Counted from the stretch's first letter, positions 1 through 49,400 are shown. The stretch: DNA of 64,000 nt from Heloderma charlesbogerti (GCA_026122225.1 JANEZZ010000520.1:186001-250000), one strand, 5' to 3'. The notes: generated by a model not told the origin, from the letters alone. Made by a program: numbers and translations.

Positions 1-1480
1 TCTTGAACGCACAAAAGACGTGACAAAGACAGGCTACCTAACAAAATTAGTTTTACCTAGTCACTTACCACTTCTGCCTTTGATCTAATGCCATGTTATT
101 TTCTTTGTTCTGGTCAATGTAATGCTGTGCCATACGAACTTGAAGAGATGCAGCCCAGGCCAGGGAGCTCATGCCAACAGATCATGAAGATCATGCCATC
201 AGTGGTCTGAGAGGACTGTTGGGGCAGCCCCTCCCCTTTGCCAGGGCTACTTAAGACCTGAGTTCTGAGGGAAGGCAGACAAGGAGAAGCCCAGGCTGGG
301 GAGCTCATGCCCTTAGCTTCCAAAGAGACCTTCAATGGGCGTGATAGAACTATATTCTGACGTGGGGCTTGTTGTTTTTTTGGCCTTGGGTGCCTTGCCA
401 GAAAGGCAGCATAGAAATGTATCAAATAAATAACTTATTTACTAATTTCAGCTTTAGGAATTGTTTTCCTGTTTTTGTTTTAGCAGCAGGACATTATATA
501 TGTTTCACATATATGGTGAGACTAATCTTGGGCTATCACCACCACTACTACCCCTTGAAATTTCTCCCCACAGGAGGAAGTGTACTCCAAGTCCTCAGCA
601 CAAAGAAACAGCAAATTCCCCCTAGGTCAAGCATATACCTTGCAGAAATATCTTGAAGATTCCTAGATAACCACCATCATGACAAAGACAGGCTTGCTGC
701 CTACTGGCTCTGCTGTCTTAAGAAGCAAAGCTACTCTGGGACAACTCTCCCCTGACCCGTGTTGGTGCTAAAAAAAACAAGGAAATCCCAGGAAAGAATC
801 ATTTGGCTAAACAAACTCTTTTTCATACCCAACTGAATTCAATTCAGGCAGTCTTGTTGCTGACATTTGTAGGCTCCTCTTCTTTAGTTGCCCCACTAGA
901 ACCTGGTGGATGCTATGTTCCACCCTCTATTACTTACATCAAATCATAATCAATTTGTTTATTGGAGCCAGCACAACCATAACACAGAGAACCTCCCCGC
1001 ATACATGTATTACAGTGATGAATAAAAGTAGCCATCCATTATAAATTTAGAAAGCTCTTAACTGCACTATTCTATTTCCAGCTGTTGGGATCTACAGCAT
1101 GAATTTTAATTAATGACTAAATTAATGCTGCAGATCTTAGCAGCAGGAAACAGCTACATTTAAATAGGCTTTGAAATGATCTGATTTTATCTCCCAGAAC
1201 AACACTTGGATTTAATATTAAACTTGTCTTTGTTCTGTCGAAGAGACTGGAATTAAACAAGAGGCTAGAGGAGGTCTGATGCTAAACATTCAAAAAAGGA
1301 TGGCTAACCTTGAGATAACTGCCAGATGAGTGGTACAGAGTCTCTTTCAGCCTGAGGGCCGGATTTCATTTTGCAGAAGCTTTCAGGGCCCCACATTCCA
1401 GTGGTGCACCAAAAGGGCAGGGACAAACACCGCAGCATATTTTAGCTTAAAGCTCTTTCTGCCAGTAACTAAGGCTTAGG
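1..1480. other. Intergenic, no gene recognised
   Basis: No exon, RNA gene or clear transposon terminus was recognised here. The open frames are short and have no family resemblance. A loosely repeated phrase around a GAGCTCATGCC core occurs near 167 and 300, which may be a relic of an old repeat. In mammals BRSK2 lies upstream of TOLLIP, but no kinase exon could be read in this stretch. Confidence 0.5.
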
Positions 1481-1481
1481 A

Positions 1482-1852
1482 CAGGGGTGGGGAACCCCAG
1501 TTCCAGAGTCCAAATCCAGCCCTCCTGAGGTTCCCCAGATGGCCACACCCCCTTCCCACAACCACTGATCATTTTGGTGGTTTCTCAGCTTTTGTGCAGT
1601 TTTTTCCCCATTCTAGAAGACTGAAATGCCTCTCCTAAGGCTTAGTTATTGGCAGTGAAAGCTTTAAGATAAAATATGCAGGGTCCCCACCTCTCGCCTT
1701 AGAAGCGTTCCAACCTTTGGAATGAGGAAAAAACTGCACAAAAGCTGGGGAACTACCAAACAACTGGTGGTCATGAGAATAGAGATGTGGCCTTCTGAGA
1801 AGCCCAGAGGGCTGGATTGGGACCCCAGCCCCGAGGTTCTGCATCTCTGTTC
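1482..1852. mobile_element. Foldback non-autonomous DNA transposon (hAT-like MITE)
   Basis: The left arm starts CAGGGGTGGGGAACCCCAG. Its reverse complement, with mismatches, makes up the right arm ending near 1852, and the arms are roughly 130 bp long. Matching pieces include CCAAATCCAGCCCTC on the left against GAGGGCTGGATTGG on the right, and GCTTTTGTGCAGTTTTTTCC against GGAAAAAACTGCACAAAAGC. The CAGGGG start and absence of coding sequence fit a hAT-type MITE. No clean 8-bp target duplication was found, so the superfamily is inferred. Confidence 0.6.
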
Positions 1853-2084
1853 TAAACATAGCTGTAGTGATAGTAGAAGTGGGTTTTCCTCTGTAAGAAC
1901 CAACTGGCTGCCTCCTACAGAAAACAAGGGAAAGGAAAAATTCTCTGAGACTCAATGTGCCAGTTCTCATATGCACTACCTGAGACAAATTCAATCTTTG
2001 TCCCAGCATACAGGTTCTATACACAGTGGGGTGCAGAAACAAACCAAAACAGATGCAACACAGGTGACAGCTAAGTGCTTACAT

Positions 2085-2165
2085 TCCCCATGAGCCCTAT
2101 CACCTCAACAGATTGAGGCTGCAATCCTGCACACTAATTTGGGAATAAATCCCATTGAACCACAG
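2085..2165. repeat. Fragment of a squamate MITE
   Basis: The stretch contains a GCTGCAATCCTGCACACT-like end followed by a GGAATAAATCCCATTGAA-like interior. The same pattern, a CAATCC(T)ATGCA end and a GTAAGTCCCA-like interior, recurs at about 12593, 18400 and 34456, so this is one arm of a dispersed small element. Confidence 0.4.
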
Positions 2166-2229
2166 GCACAGAGTTGCCCTATTAATCATGGGACAATTAA
2201 CCTGTAACATTAATGTACCAGCAGCACAT

Positions 2230-5200
2230 CACTGCCGTGTTGTGGCGAAGGGGCTTGCATAACTCAGTGAATCCATAAGCTATGCCGTGCAGGGCCACCC
2301 AAGACGGACAGGTCATGGCAGAGAGTTCTGACAAAATGTGGTCCACTGGAGAAGGAAATGGCAACCCACTCCAGTATTCCTGCCAAGAAAACCCCATGGA
2401 ACGTATCACAAGGCTAAAAGAGATGATGCCGGAAGATGAGCCCCTCAGGTCGGAAGGTGTCCAATATACTACTGGGGAAGAGCAGAGGGAATTTCCAAGT
2501 AGCGCCAGAAAAAGTGAAGCGGCTGGGCCAAAGCTGAAAAGACACTCAGCTGTGGATGTGTCTGGTGGTGAAAAGAAAATCCGATGCTGTAAAGAACGAT
2601 ATTGTTTAGGAACCTGGAATGTAAGATCAATGAATCAAGGTAAGCTGGAGGTGGTCAAACATGAGATGGCAAGATTGAACATCGACATCTTGGGAATCAG
2701 CGAACTAAAATGGACAAGCATGGGCAATTCAGGTGACCATCATATCTACTACTGTGGGCAAGAATCCCTTAGAAGAAATGGAATAGCACTCATACTCAAC
2801 AAAAGGGTGAGAAAAGCAGTACTGGGGTACAATCTCAAAACGACAGAATGATCTCAGTACGAATCCAAGGCAAACCATTCAGCATCACAGTAATTCAAGT
2901 CTATGCCCCAACCACTGAGGCCGAAGAAGCTGAGGTTGATCGGTTCTATAAAGACCTACAACACCTTCTAGAACTAACACCAAAAAAAGATGTCCTTTTC
3001 ATCATAGGGGATTGGAATACCAAAGTAGGAAGTCAAGAAATCACCGGGATAACAGGCAAGCATGGCCTTGGTGTACAAAATGAAGCAGGACAAAGGCTAA
3101 TAGAGTTTTGCCAAGAGAACACGCTGATCATAGCAAACACTCTTTTCCAACAGCACAAGAGGCGACTCTACACATGGACATCACCAGATGGTCAATATCG
3201 AAATCAGATGGATTATGTCCTTTGCAGCCAAAGATGGAGAAGCTCCATACAGTCAGTCAAAACAAGACCTGGAGCTGACTGTGGCTCAGATCACGAGCTT
3301 CTTGTTGCAAAATGTTGGCTTAAATTGAAGAACGTAGGGAAAACCACTAAACCATTCCGGTATGACCTCAATCATATCCCTTATGAATATACAGTGGAGG
3401 TGAGGAATAGATTTCAGGGATTAGACCTGATAGACAGAGTGCCTGAGGAACTATGGACGGAGGTCCGTAACACTGTTCAGGAGGCAGCAACTCAATCCAT
3501 CCCAAAGAAAAAGAAATGCAAGAAAGCCAAGTGGCTGTCTGATGAGGCTTTTACAAGTAGCTGAGGAAAGAAGGGAAGCGAAAAGCAAGGGAGAAAGGGG
3601 AAGATATATCCAACTGAATGCAGAGTTCCAGAGAATAGCAAGGAGAGACAAGAAGGCCTTCTTAAATGAACAATGCAAAGAAATGGAAGAAAACAACAGA
3701 ATGGGAAAGACTAGAGATCTTTTCCAGAAAATCGGAGATCTCAAGGGAACGTTTTGTGCAAAGATGGGCATGATAAAGGACAAAGAAGGCAGGGACCTAA
3801 CAGAAGCAGATGAGATTAAGAAGAGGTGGAAAGAATACACAGAAGAACTATACAGGAAAGATCTGAATGTCTCTGATAGCCATGATAGCGCGGTCACTGA
3901 ACTTGAGCCGGACATCCTAGAGAGTGAAGTCAAGTGGGCCTTAGGAAGCATTACTAACAACAAAGCTAGTGGTGATGACAGTATTCCAGCCGAGCTATTT
4001 AAAATCCTAAAAGATGATGCTGTTAAAGTGCTGCACTCAATATGCCAACAAATTTGGAACACTCAACGGTGGCCACAAGACTGGAAAAGGTCAGTTTACA
4101 TTCCAGTTCTAAAGAAGGGCAGTGCCAAAGAGTGTTCAAACTACCGCTCATTTCACATGCCAGCAAGGTGATGCTCAAAATCCTACAAGCTAGGCTTCAG
4201 CAGTATGTGAACCGAGAACTACCGGAAGTACAAGCTGGGTTTCGAAGAGGCAGAGGAACTAGAGATCAAATCGCCAACATTCGCTGTATCATGGAGAAAG
4301 CAAGAGAATTCCAGAAAAACGTCTATTTCTGCTTCATTGACTATGCTAAAGCCTTTGATTGTGTGGATCACAACAAACTGTGGCAAATTCTTCAAGAGAT
4401 GGGAGTACCAGACCACCTTACCTGTCTCCTGAGAAACCTGTACAAGGGTCAAGAAGCAACAATAAGAACCAGACATGGAACAACCGATTGGTTCAAAATT
4501 GGGAAAGGAGTATGACAAGGCTGCATATTGTCGCCCTGCTTATTTAACTTATATGCAGAGTACATCATGAGAAACGCCAGGTTGGATGAATCGCAGCTCG
4601 GAATTCAGATTGCCGGGAGAATTATCAACAACCTAGATACGCCGACGATACCACCCTAATGGCAGAAAGCGAAGAGGATCTAAAGAGCCTCTTGTTGAGC
4701 GTGAAAGTGGAGAGTGCAAAAGCTGGTTTGAAACTCAACATTTAAAAAACTCAGATCATGACATCTGGCCCCATCACTTCCTGGCATATAGAAGGGGAAG
4801 AAATGGAAGCAGTGACAGATGTTATTTTCTTGGGCTCCAAGATCACCGCAGACGGTGACTGTAGCCATGAAATTAAAAGACGCTTGCTCCGTGGGAGGAA
4901 AGCTATGGCCAACCTAGACAGCATAGTAAGAAGCAGAGACATCACCTTGCTGAGAAAGGTCCGTCTAATCAAAGCTATGGTTTTCCCAGTCGTAATGTAT
5001 GGCTGTGAGAGCTGGACTATAAGGAAGGCTGAGCACCGAAGAATTGATGCTTTCGAACTGTGGTGCTGGAGAAGACTCTTACGAGTCCCCTGGACTGCAA
5101 GGAGATCAAATCAGTCCATCCTAAAGGAAATCAACCCTGACTGCTCATTGGAAAGACAGATCCTGAAGCTGACGCTCAAATATTTTGGCCACCTAATGCG

Positions 5201-5412
5201 AAAACTCCCTGGAAAAGACCCTGATGCTGGGAAAGATTGAAGGCAAAAGGAGAAGGGGACAGCAGAGGATGAGATGGCTAGATAGCATCACCAATGCAAT
5301 GAATATGAACTTGAGCACGCTCCGGGAGAGAGCGCAGGACAGGAAGGCCTGGCGTGCTATGGTCCATGGGGTCACGAAGAGTCGGACACGACTTAACGAC
5401 TGAACAACAAGA
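2230..5412 (+). mobile_element. BovB LINE (RTE clade), full-length copy 1
   Basis: This non-LTR retrotransposon of 3183 bp is flanked by a 7-bp direct repeat, AGCACAT, at 2223-2229 and 5413-5419, which marks it as one complete insertion. The reading frames give an AP-like endonuclease followed by a reverse transcriptase. The 3' end has the BovB signature GGGTCACGAAGAGTCGGACA, then an ACAACAA tail. BovB is known for its patchy, horizontally acquired distribution, abundant in squamates and ruminants. The second copy at 54078-58803 is about 3.2 kb once its nested inserts are removed, so about 3.2 kb is probably the full family length here. The family call is from protein and tail resemblance and is confident. 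Confidence 0.93.
2282..5240 (+). pseudogene. BovB endonuclease-reverse transcriptase ORF, decayed
   Basis: This is the BovB polyprotein broken into at least five pieces. The endonuclease part (2282-3564) shows TWNVRS, ELKW, QVYAP, IGDWN and a GSDHE catalytic block, with a frameshift near 2847. More frame changes occur near 3550 and 4150. The reverse transcriptase part shows FIDYAKAFDCVDH (motif A) ahead of an in-frame TGA at 4513-4515, which replaces the arginine of the usual RQGC motif, so it is a simple CGA to TGA change. A one-base deletion near 4635 breaks the frame just before YADD, the catalytic motif C. The C-terminal part (4758-5240) still reads as the conserved BovB tail around GCESWT and FELWCWRRLLRVPW. 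The copy cannot encode a working enzyme. It shows the family layout and acts as an empty-site reference for copy 2. Confidence 0.9.
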
Positions 5413-5419
5413 AGCACAT

Positions 5420-5880
5420 TGGACCCAGGACTATACACACAGGAAAGTGATGTGGTAGAATTCTGGAGTTCACACCACACTGGACTGTAGATGAAGTATA
5501 CCTCTTTTAGTACTTCCCCCTTATTACAATAATAATTAAAAACTCTCCATAACTAAAACAGCTAGCATATCAGGGAGAAATATTCCACCTCAACCCTCTC
5601 TCTGCTGCCTTCGTGTCCCACTTGGAAGGGAGCTTTTTACACAGGAAATCATCCAAAAATGCACCCCCTTCCCCGCTGTCTGAAAAGGCACATTTTCACT
5701 TTGCGCTGCACGTGCAGACGTTACCTGGCATTCTAGCACAACACGCAAACAGGTCAGCACGCGTAATTAAGCGCAGTCAGACGGGACAAAGTGTGCGCGG
5801 AATGTTTGTTCGGACGAGCGCTTTCCTCGTGCCCCACGTCACCTGAATAGATGACTAGAGAGAAAGGGGAGGGGTTCCAA
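5420..5880. other. TOLLIP upstream flank, no gene
   Basis: AT-rich just after the BovB and increasingly CpG-rich towards the promoter. An E-box CACGTG lies at 5709-5714. No exon was seen. Confidence 0.4.
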
Positions 5881-6580
5881 GGCACCTCCGAGACTGCATA
5901 ACCTGCGGGGAAAAGGGAAGCGGCGGTGAGCAGCGCCCCCCCCCCCCCCCGAAAAGCCGCGCACGCATCACGAATTCTTGCGTCGGGAGGATTACAAGTG
6001 ACTCTGCCACGCCCACTCTCGGTCAGCGAGCCAATCAGAAGATGCCGGGGGCGCGATTGCGTCCATGATTCAGCAGAGGCCGCTCACCCGCGGCTCGGGT
6101 CAGCGGCCGACCACTCTGTGAGGAAATGGCGGGGCTTGTTGTTAGTCTAGTGACGTCAGTAACGATAAACAAGGCGGAACGTTTAAAAGGTCCTAACCGT
6201 CCCCGCCGCACCGTCGCTTGCTGCCGTTCGGCACATTCGAGCTAACGGCCCCAAAAGGCCTGCGCGCGCCGTTACGTAGCGATCACAGGGAATCCCGGCG
6301 TCTACAGAGCAAGGAGGGAGGGCAGAAGGAGAGAGCGACGGCGGCGACTCGGAATTTCCTGCTGTTGCCGCATGCGCATGATTGTGTAGTGGTAGACACA
6401 GCGGTGTCGGCTGCTAAGGAGGGGGGATTCTCCGGCGCAAGCGCTGTGCCGGATAGCGGCGGACTGTGGGCGTGGCTGGGCGGTGGGGCAAGTGGGGGAT
6501 CAGCTGACTTCGCGGCGTCGGATCGAGGAACGTTCAACGGTGGGAAGAGGGGCACCGTCACCCGGCCTGAGGGAGGTGCC

Positions 6581-43408
<36,828 letters not shown>

Positions 43409-44965
43409 GTCATCTGCACATTCCCCATCTTCGTTGTTACCGTTACTTTTGATTTGCCAAGCCAGGGATTTAGCTAGAGGAAGAACTTCCTGAAAAAGCA
43501 TCCAATCTGAGAGATTGTGTTCCCTTTTTGTTAGCTGTGATTGTTGGGACATTTGCACGTTCTTTTTACATATGATCTATAGAAACTTCAGCCATTTTTT
43601 ATGAATATCAACTCTGCCATGTATGGCTGCATTTCTGTTTGAGAAGTGGAGTTGGGTTGCTCCCCCCCCCCATTTTGGAAAACATACATACACCCGGTTT
43701 CATCACTATGCATTACGGAGTCAAAAGGGGGGCAGGGGGAGGAAGTATTGGTTGAGGGATGAGTGTGGGGACTGCTGTTCTATAGAGTGCTTTTATTAAA
43801 AGTAATTTTGGGCTGTCTCAATAAATGATCCTTTTCTGTGAGAGACAGAAAGTGATTACACAGTTTGTTCAGTGATATCTGAACATTGCAGCAATTTGTA
43901 ACACTTCATAGTGTAGACAGATGGGCTTTCCTGTAACTTGCATTCATTCTAATGAGAAATCCCCTTGGTCAACTTATTAATTGGGCACCAATGCAATATA
44001 TTTCTTTGGTTTTCTTTGTTTAGAGTCAACTGCTCTGATGTGTTGCTGTGCTCCTGAAATCTGCCATCACTACTTTCTCAGGACACAGCAGCACATGGCA
44101 GAGGAGCATATTAATATGCTGTTGTGTTTACTTGCACTGTTCTTGCTTTTACATTTGTGAAATATTCAAAAAGTTTAAAGCAGACATTTTATACCTTGGA
44201 AAATTCAGCATCACAGTTTAATAAACTTCCTTGTGGATCAGTTGTCATAACGATAATAATGCTTGGAGGAGAAAACAGCTTCATTTATTTGTATGGAGGA
44301 AATGTGCTACTTTTTTTCCTTTTAGAGAAGAAATTTATTTTCAAGGCATAACATTTCAGTAGAATATACACTGTAATGATTTATTGGGTATCAGTTGTGC
44401 TTAATTCCACCAACACTGAGGTATATGAAAGAATCCATTTAGCAAATGAGACAAACCAAACGTAAAATATAATCCCAATATATAGGAAGAGAAGAATTGT
44501 ACATATTCATTGTGTATTGTTATACCTGTTGAACTTCAGGAGATGACATATTGTATATGTTTAATTAGTTTATTTCTTGTTTGAAAAAAATGCAAAGTAA
44601 TGCACTTTAATATGCACATTTTTCTTATAATGTGCTGTTTGGCTTTTTGATGGTTTTAAACATTTTAAGTACTTTCTATAATTGCTAGCCATACTTCAAA
44701 CTTCCTCATGTGTTTGAATTTCATACAGGCTTTTGAGTTGGTTGCGATTTTGTTTTGCTTTGAAAGAAAAGATCTCATGTTTCCTGCCCCCCTCCCCCTA
44801 TATAGAATCTCCTCCCCCTCAAGCATTAAAAAATGTTCACTAAAATTACTTCATCATATCACCATGAATACTGCTGGCACAGCCAGCTATAGTTCAAATA
44901 TTTATTTTTTTAATTATTAAAGTATAGGTGGAGGAATTTTAAATAAAGTACCAAAAATGTGTGTT
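43409..44965 (+). other. TOLLIP: TOLLIP 3' UTR (probable extent)
   Basis: AT-rich transcribed tail with no convincing protein. Candidate poly(A) signals are AATAAA at 43820-43825, ATTAAA at 44916-44921 and AATAAA at 44942-44947. The last is followed within 20 bases by a TGTGTGTTGTCC-type GU-rich element, the best complete site. A further AATAAA at 46721-46726 could serve a longer isoform. Confidence 0.6.
44942..44947 (+). promoter_or_regulatory. TOLLIP: Likely TOLLIP polyadenylation signal
   Basis: A canonical AATAAA with a GU-rich downstream element at about 44958-44970. Confidence 0.6.
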
Positions 44966-45526
44966 GTCCTTCTACTGTTTGTTGATTAAAGTTTAACTGT
45001 CCTGCTTCCATTTTTTTAACAGATTTGCATTTGTGAGTAATAATTCCCTCCTCTCCGCTCCTTCCCCTTCTGTTGCTTTTAAAATTAATGGATACAGTAT
45101 ACTGTATACAGTATACTAAATGAAATATATTTCATTTTTTGCAACATGCTTTAGAAGTCTCCCATCAGAAAATTAGCTTCCTTCTTTTTTCCATACTCTA
45201 CAGGACTTTCAGATTACTGTTAATTAACATCAGACATTTGTCAGTAGCATCATAGCACAGTTAATTCCTGTGGCATTTGTGAACTAATATCTTTAACAGT
45301 AATATTACTCAGAAATGTTCAGCAAAAAGTCTGGAATAGCAATTTGTTCTTTCAGAAAATTGCTGCAGTGTGGGCTGGATAATTCTTAGGAAGTGTGCAT
45401 GCACTTCTAGATTTTTGAGCTTACTCTGAAATCGCCAGTGAGGATGTTTTAAAGAGTTGCTTGTACTTTAGGGATGACACAGAATTGCATACTAGATGCT
45501 TTTGGAGCTGAATTGTAAACACATTA

Positions 45527-45831
45527 GGTTGGATCCAGAGTTTTATTCTGTTGGCGAGAGCATTCCTGAGCAGAGTTCCAGTCAGAATGTTCCTGCCGGC
45601 AGAAAGGGGAGAAGATGATTTTTGCTGATTTCTCCCTCCCTTTGCAGTCTCTAGCGCTACCTCCCCCATTATTCTGGAGGGTCCCCCAACCGTCCAGAGC
45701 AGATTTTGGGGGGACATTGGGGACTGTAGGGGAAATTGGCAAATATCACTTCCCTGTTTAGCAGGATCAAAGGCCTCCCACTGACAGAAGGAGTCCGTCT
45801 GTTCACAGGAGATTTTTGCTGGGTCCAATCC
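45527..45831. mobile_element. MITE with GGTTGGATCCAG ends
   Basis: Left end GGTTGGATCCAG and right end GGGTCCAATCC are imperfect inverted repeats. Its GTCAGAATGTTCCTGCCGGC and GCAGAAAGGGGAGAAGATGA segments match, in reverse orientation, the element at 61578-61940. Confidence 0.6.
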
Positions 45832-46929
45832 ATTGAAAACAAGAATGCAGTTTCACAATCAAGATAGACTAAATTCAGTTTCTGGACGTTCCCAGGGTCT
45901 AAGGCCTGTGGAAAGCCTGGGAAGTTTTAGTAATGCTAAGCTGCTTTTTTGTACAGTGGAGCAGAAGAGAGCCTTTATAGATCATCAATAGTGAATATGG
46001 TAACATTTGCTGTTAATGTTTTCCTCTGTCATAATGAAGAAAATAATGGCAATGTACAATCCTTTATTAAATTAATATCCAGCATTCACTGATTTCAGTG
46101 TATTTGTCATTAAAATAAAGAGCAATTGCAAGCATTGCTACAGTTCTACAAGCATATATTTTCTTGATAGCTACTTGGATATACCCTGAACCTACAAACA
46201 TGTATTTGGAAGTAATCCCCGGGGACTGCAATGAAATTTGCCTCCAAATAAGATTGGGGTGCAAGTTGGTCATGTGCAGAACTGAAACGTGCTAGTCGCC
46301 TGGCACTTAAACTAAATGCCATGCAGCGCACAAGTCTTAATACTGTTTCTCATGTGCGCTGTTTAACAGAACACCATGTTCAGCTTTGTTCATCTCTCAT
46401 AGCATCCTTCCACAGCCCAGAAGCTGCTGTGGAACTCCCTGAAGTTCAAACCTGCCAAGGGTCTGTGAGTGGTTAAGTCCAGGAATATTTTTGTCTAGCT
46501 AGATGCTTGCCACCTTCTTCTCTACTGCTGTTTAAGTGCGTGCTGATGGTTCTAAGTGTTTCCCATCACAGATACTATTGCTTGTATTGGCTGACCTGTA
46601 ATACTGTATAGAGGATGTTTTGCTGTAATAATTCTGAAGACATTGTTTTTTTTACTGTATTGAGGTCCAGACGATTGTCTCCAGCACTATAAAGTCTTTT
46701 TTCCCATTCTGTCTTAATTTAATAAATGTATACCAAACCATGTAAAAGTATGGTCTTTTTCAGGAGGCATTATGCTTCTCAACATGATAGCTTCAGAGAT
46801 TGGGAGTTGTATTCACTGAAATGTAGTCAATTTTAGCATAGTATTAGCATTTTGTACTCAAATTCAGAATGTCCAAAGCTACCAAGACTTAATGCAAGCA
46901 TAGTTTGAAAGATAGAATGAATCAATTGA

Positions 46930-47135
46930 GCCAATGTGGTCCAGCGGCTGTACTGTTACAGTTTAACCAAGGAAATCTTTGAGCCTGCTCTCAGTCACAA
47001 TCACAGCTCTTAATAAGTCATACTCTAACTCAGTTTTGGAGTAATACTGCAGGAGTAATAGTGATTTGCATTACAGGGTTGTTTTGAGGGCAAATAATAA
47101 CACTAGAGAATCTCAGGAAAGTGGTATTAAAATCA
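46930..47135 (+). mobile_element. Degraded tRNA-type SINE
   Basis: GCCAATGTGGTCCAGCGGCT resembles a decayed A-box region. Downstream, TACAGGGTTGTTTTGAGGGC parallels the TACAGGGTTGTTGTTGTGAG of the SINE at 42043-42286. Confidence 0.5.
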
Positions 47136-48560
47136 ATAACATTACAGTCATTGCTACCCAGTAATAATTAGACAATTTTATACAACTTGTACAGCCAGCC
47201 TTGCCTGAGTTTAAAAAAAAAAATCTCACTGCTTTAAATATTCACACTCTCACCAAAATGTTTTGCTGCTAATGAGCTGGAGTGTCTGACAACGCTATTT
47301 TTGTTTCTTCCATTTATTTGGGAAGCTCTGCAAATTATCTCATCATGTGATGCAAGTAGCTTTCCCTGTTGACCTGAAGCCTGAGAAGAGGCTTTTCACA
47401 TTTTCTCTACTGTGGAAGAGGGGGTGGGGGGATTAAGACAGAAATCCTAAGCATGAGAACTGGAAAGTAAGGTCCTCTGAAAGTAGTTGGACATCCTATG
47501 TAGGCATGGAAGGATCAGGCTGCAAGATGAATTTACTGTCCAGAAAAGGGTGACTTTTGAGATCATGTTAAAGCATTTGTTTATCTTTTCAATAACAGCC
47601 CATTAGCATTTTCATTTCATTGTTAATAAGTTCACAAGTGTTAGTAGGATATAAAATGAAATCAAGACTGCTTTTTAAACAATTGTGTTAATGAAAACAC
47701 CTGCCTCCAGGAAAAGTGATTTCACTAGCTTGTGAACTTTTAAAAAACAGTGTGGAAAAATAATGCTGCAAATTGCATGGGTAAAATAACTACTCTCGTG
47801 TCTCCAATCTTGTGGACAGTTCACACAAGTAAGGGGCATGTTTTTTAATCACAGGATCTTATACTTGAGTATGCAACCACATAGTGAAACTAGTGTGAGC
47901 TAGCCACTCATGTGAGACAGCCTCAACCATTTTAGCTTTGAAAAGCTGCATTTTGCTTCACTTTGGAGCTTTGAGAAGTAAGAAGTTCATCAGTAAGATT
48001 CCACTGGTGTAAATAACTGGAGTTCCCCCTGTACACTTACTGGTACAGGAATGTCTTTGGTGGCAATCATTATTACATTTGGTAATTCAGCAATACTAGT
48101 GGAATTGAGTGATACAGATGTGAAGCTTCACTGTGGTGAAATATCTGTGAAACCACCCATGCAACTTTACAACGCTAATCGCCCTGGAGAGCTTCCTTGG
48201 TGACAAATGCATAGGCAGAAAGTTATTTCTCCCTCTGTGCTCCTCTCCCTAAGTAGTTCATTTTGCTCCAATTGAGCCTAAAGTGGTTCCAGTAGATGAC
48301 ACGGTATCATGCCAGGATTCATTGATAGCCATGGAATGCAGCTAGGCCATAAATGGCTTTGTTGTCTTCCCTTAGCAAGAATTCACCGTCTGTTGTACAT
48401 AATTATAGTTTTTGCAGTAAAACTTTAACATGGAACGCAAGCACAGTGGCAAAGGAGGTAATTTTTAAAGAAGCCATAAGTTGCGCTTCTATACTCCAGT
48501 GGGCAACATTGACCGCAAGAATAACTCATATGCCTGCTTTCTCTCCATTCTAAGAGATAA
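47136..48560. other. Intergenic, nothing recognised
   Basis: AT-rich sequence between the TOLLIP 3' end and the mucin 3' end. No exon, RNA gene or transposon terminus was identified. Confidence 0.4.
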
Positions 48561-48577
48561 TTTTGTAATGAGACAGA

Positions 48578-48703
48578 ACAGCCTTCCCCAACCTGGTGCC
48601 ATTTTGGACTTCAATTCCCATCAGCCCTAGCTAGCATGACCATTGCTCAGGAAGCTGGGGTTTTATTTCAGAACATCTGCAGTGTACTATTTTGGGGAAG
48701 GTT
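48578..48703. mobile_element. hAT MITE with perfect 8-bp target duplication
   Basis: A 126-bp element starting ACAGCCTTCCCCAACCTGG and ending TTTTGGGGAAGGTT, flanked by GAGACAGA at 48570-48577 and 48704-48711. A half copy of the same family (AGCCTTCCCCAAGTTGGTGC) follows at about 48720-48800. Confidence 0.8.
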
Positions 48704-49089
48704 GAGACAGAGGGTAGTCCAGCCTTCCCCAAGTTGGTGCCCTTGCAGATGTGATGGACTGCAATTGCAATTCCCAACTAGCATAGCCATTAGCAAGCAG
48801 GCATCTTGTGTTGGCAACAGATGGATTTTGAATCTGCTCTGGACCAATTTTCAAGAAACAATTTTTATTAGCCATCATGACTGTTAGGGTCAGCCGCTCG
48901 TGAGGCAGGATGAATCTCCCTCTTCAGGCGGCAAAGCTGGAGGAGAAGCAAACTGCACACTTCCCCCCCCCCATGCCAGGAGGACCTGCTGCCACCACAT
49001 ATCCTCCCTTTGCAGCTACCACTGCCACCTCCACTGTGTCTCCCACTCTCCTATCTAATTACCCACCCTGTTACCACTGCCAGCTCTGT

Positions 49090-49400
49090 GGATCCTCTCA
49101 GGGCAAGCCAGCAGGCAGCTGACCTCTGAAGAGCTGTGTTGACCAGAAAAGAGAGGTGGTCATGCCGAAATGCCTGGCTCTGAGGGGTCCTTCCTTAGAG
49201 TGGCATTGTGGGAGGAGGGGTGTCCCTGGATATCATCTGCAGTACAGGTGATCTCCAGGGACACCCCTCCTCCCACAATGCCTGGAATTACCCCTCCAAG
49301 ACAGGCATTTGGGCCTGCCCAGCTCTCTGAAGAGCCATGCTGGCTGCTTTTCTGGTAAGTGCAGCTCTTCAGAGAGGTCAGTTACCCTGCACAGTGGGAG
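49090..49400. mobile_element. Foldback element with 27-bp perfect inner stem
   Basis: The perfect arms are 49204-49230 and 49254-49280. The outer arms (about 49106-49155 against 49335-49385) also pair: GACCTCTGAAGAGCTG against its partner around CAGCTCTTCAGAGAGGTC. It is GC-rich with no protein. Confidence 0.65.

Noticed and set aside
1..5400. BRSK2 exons upstream of TOLLIP
   Set aside because: Searched because of mammalian gene order, but no kinase or UBA coding sequence could be read in this interval.
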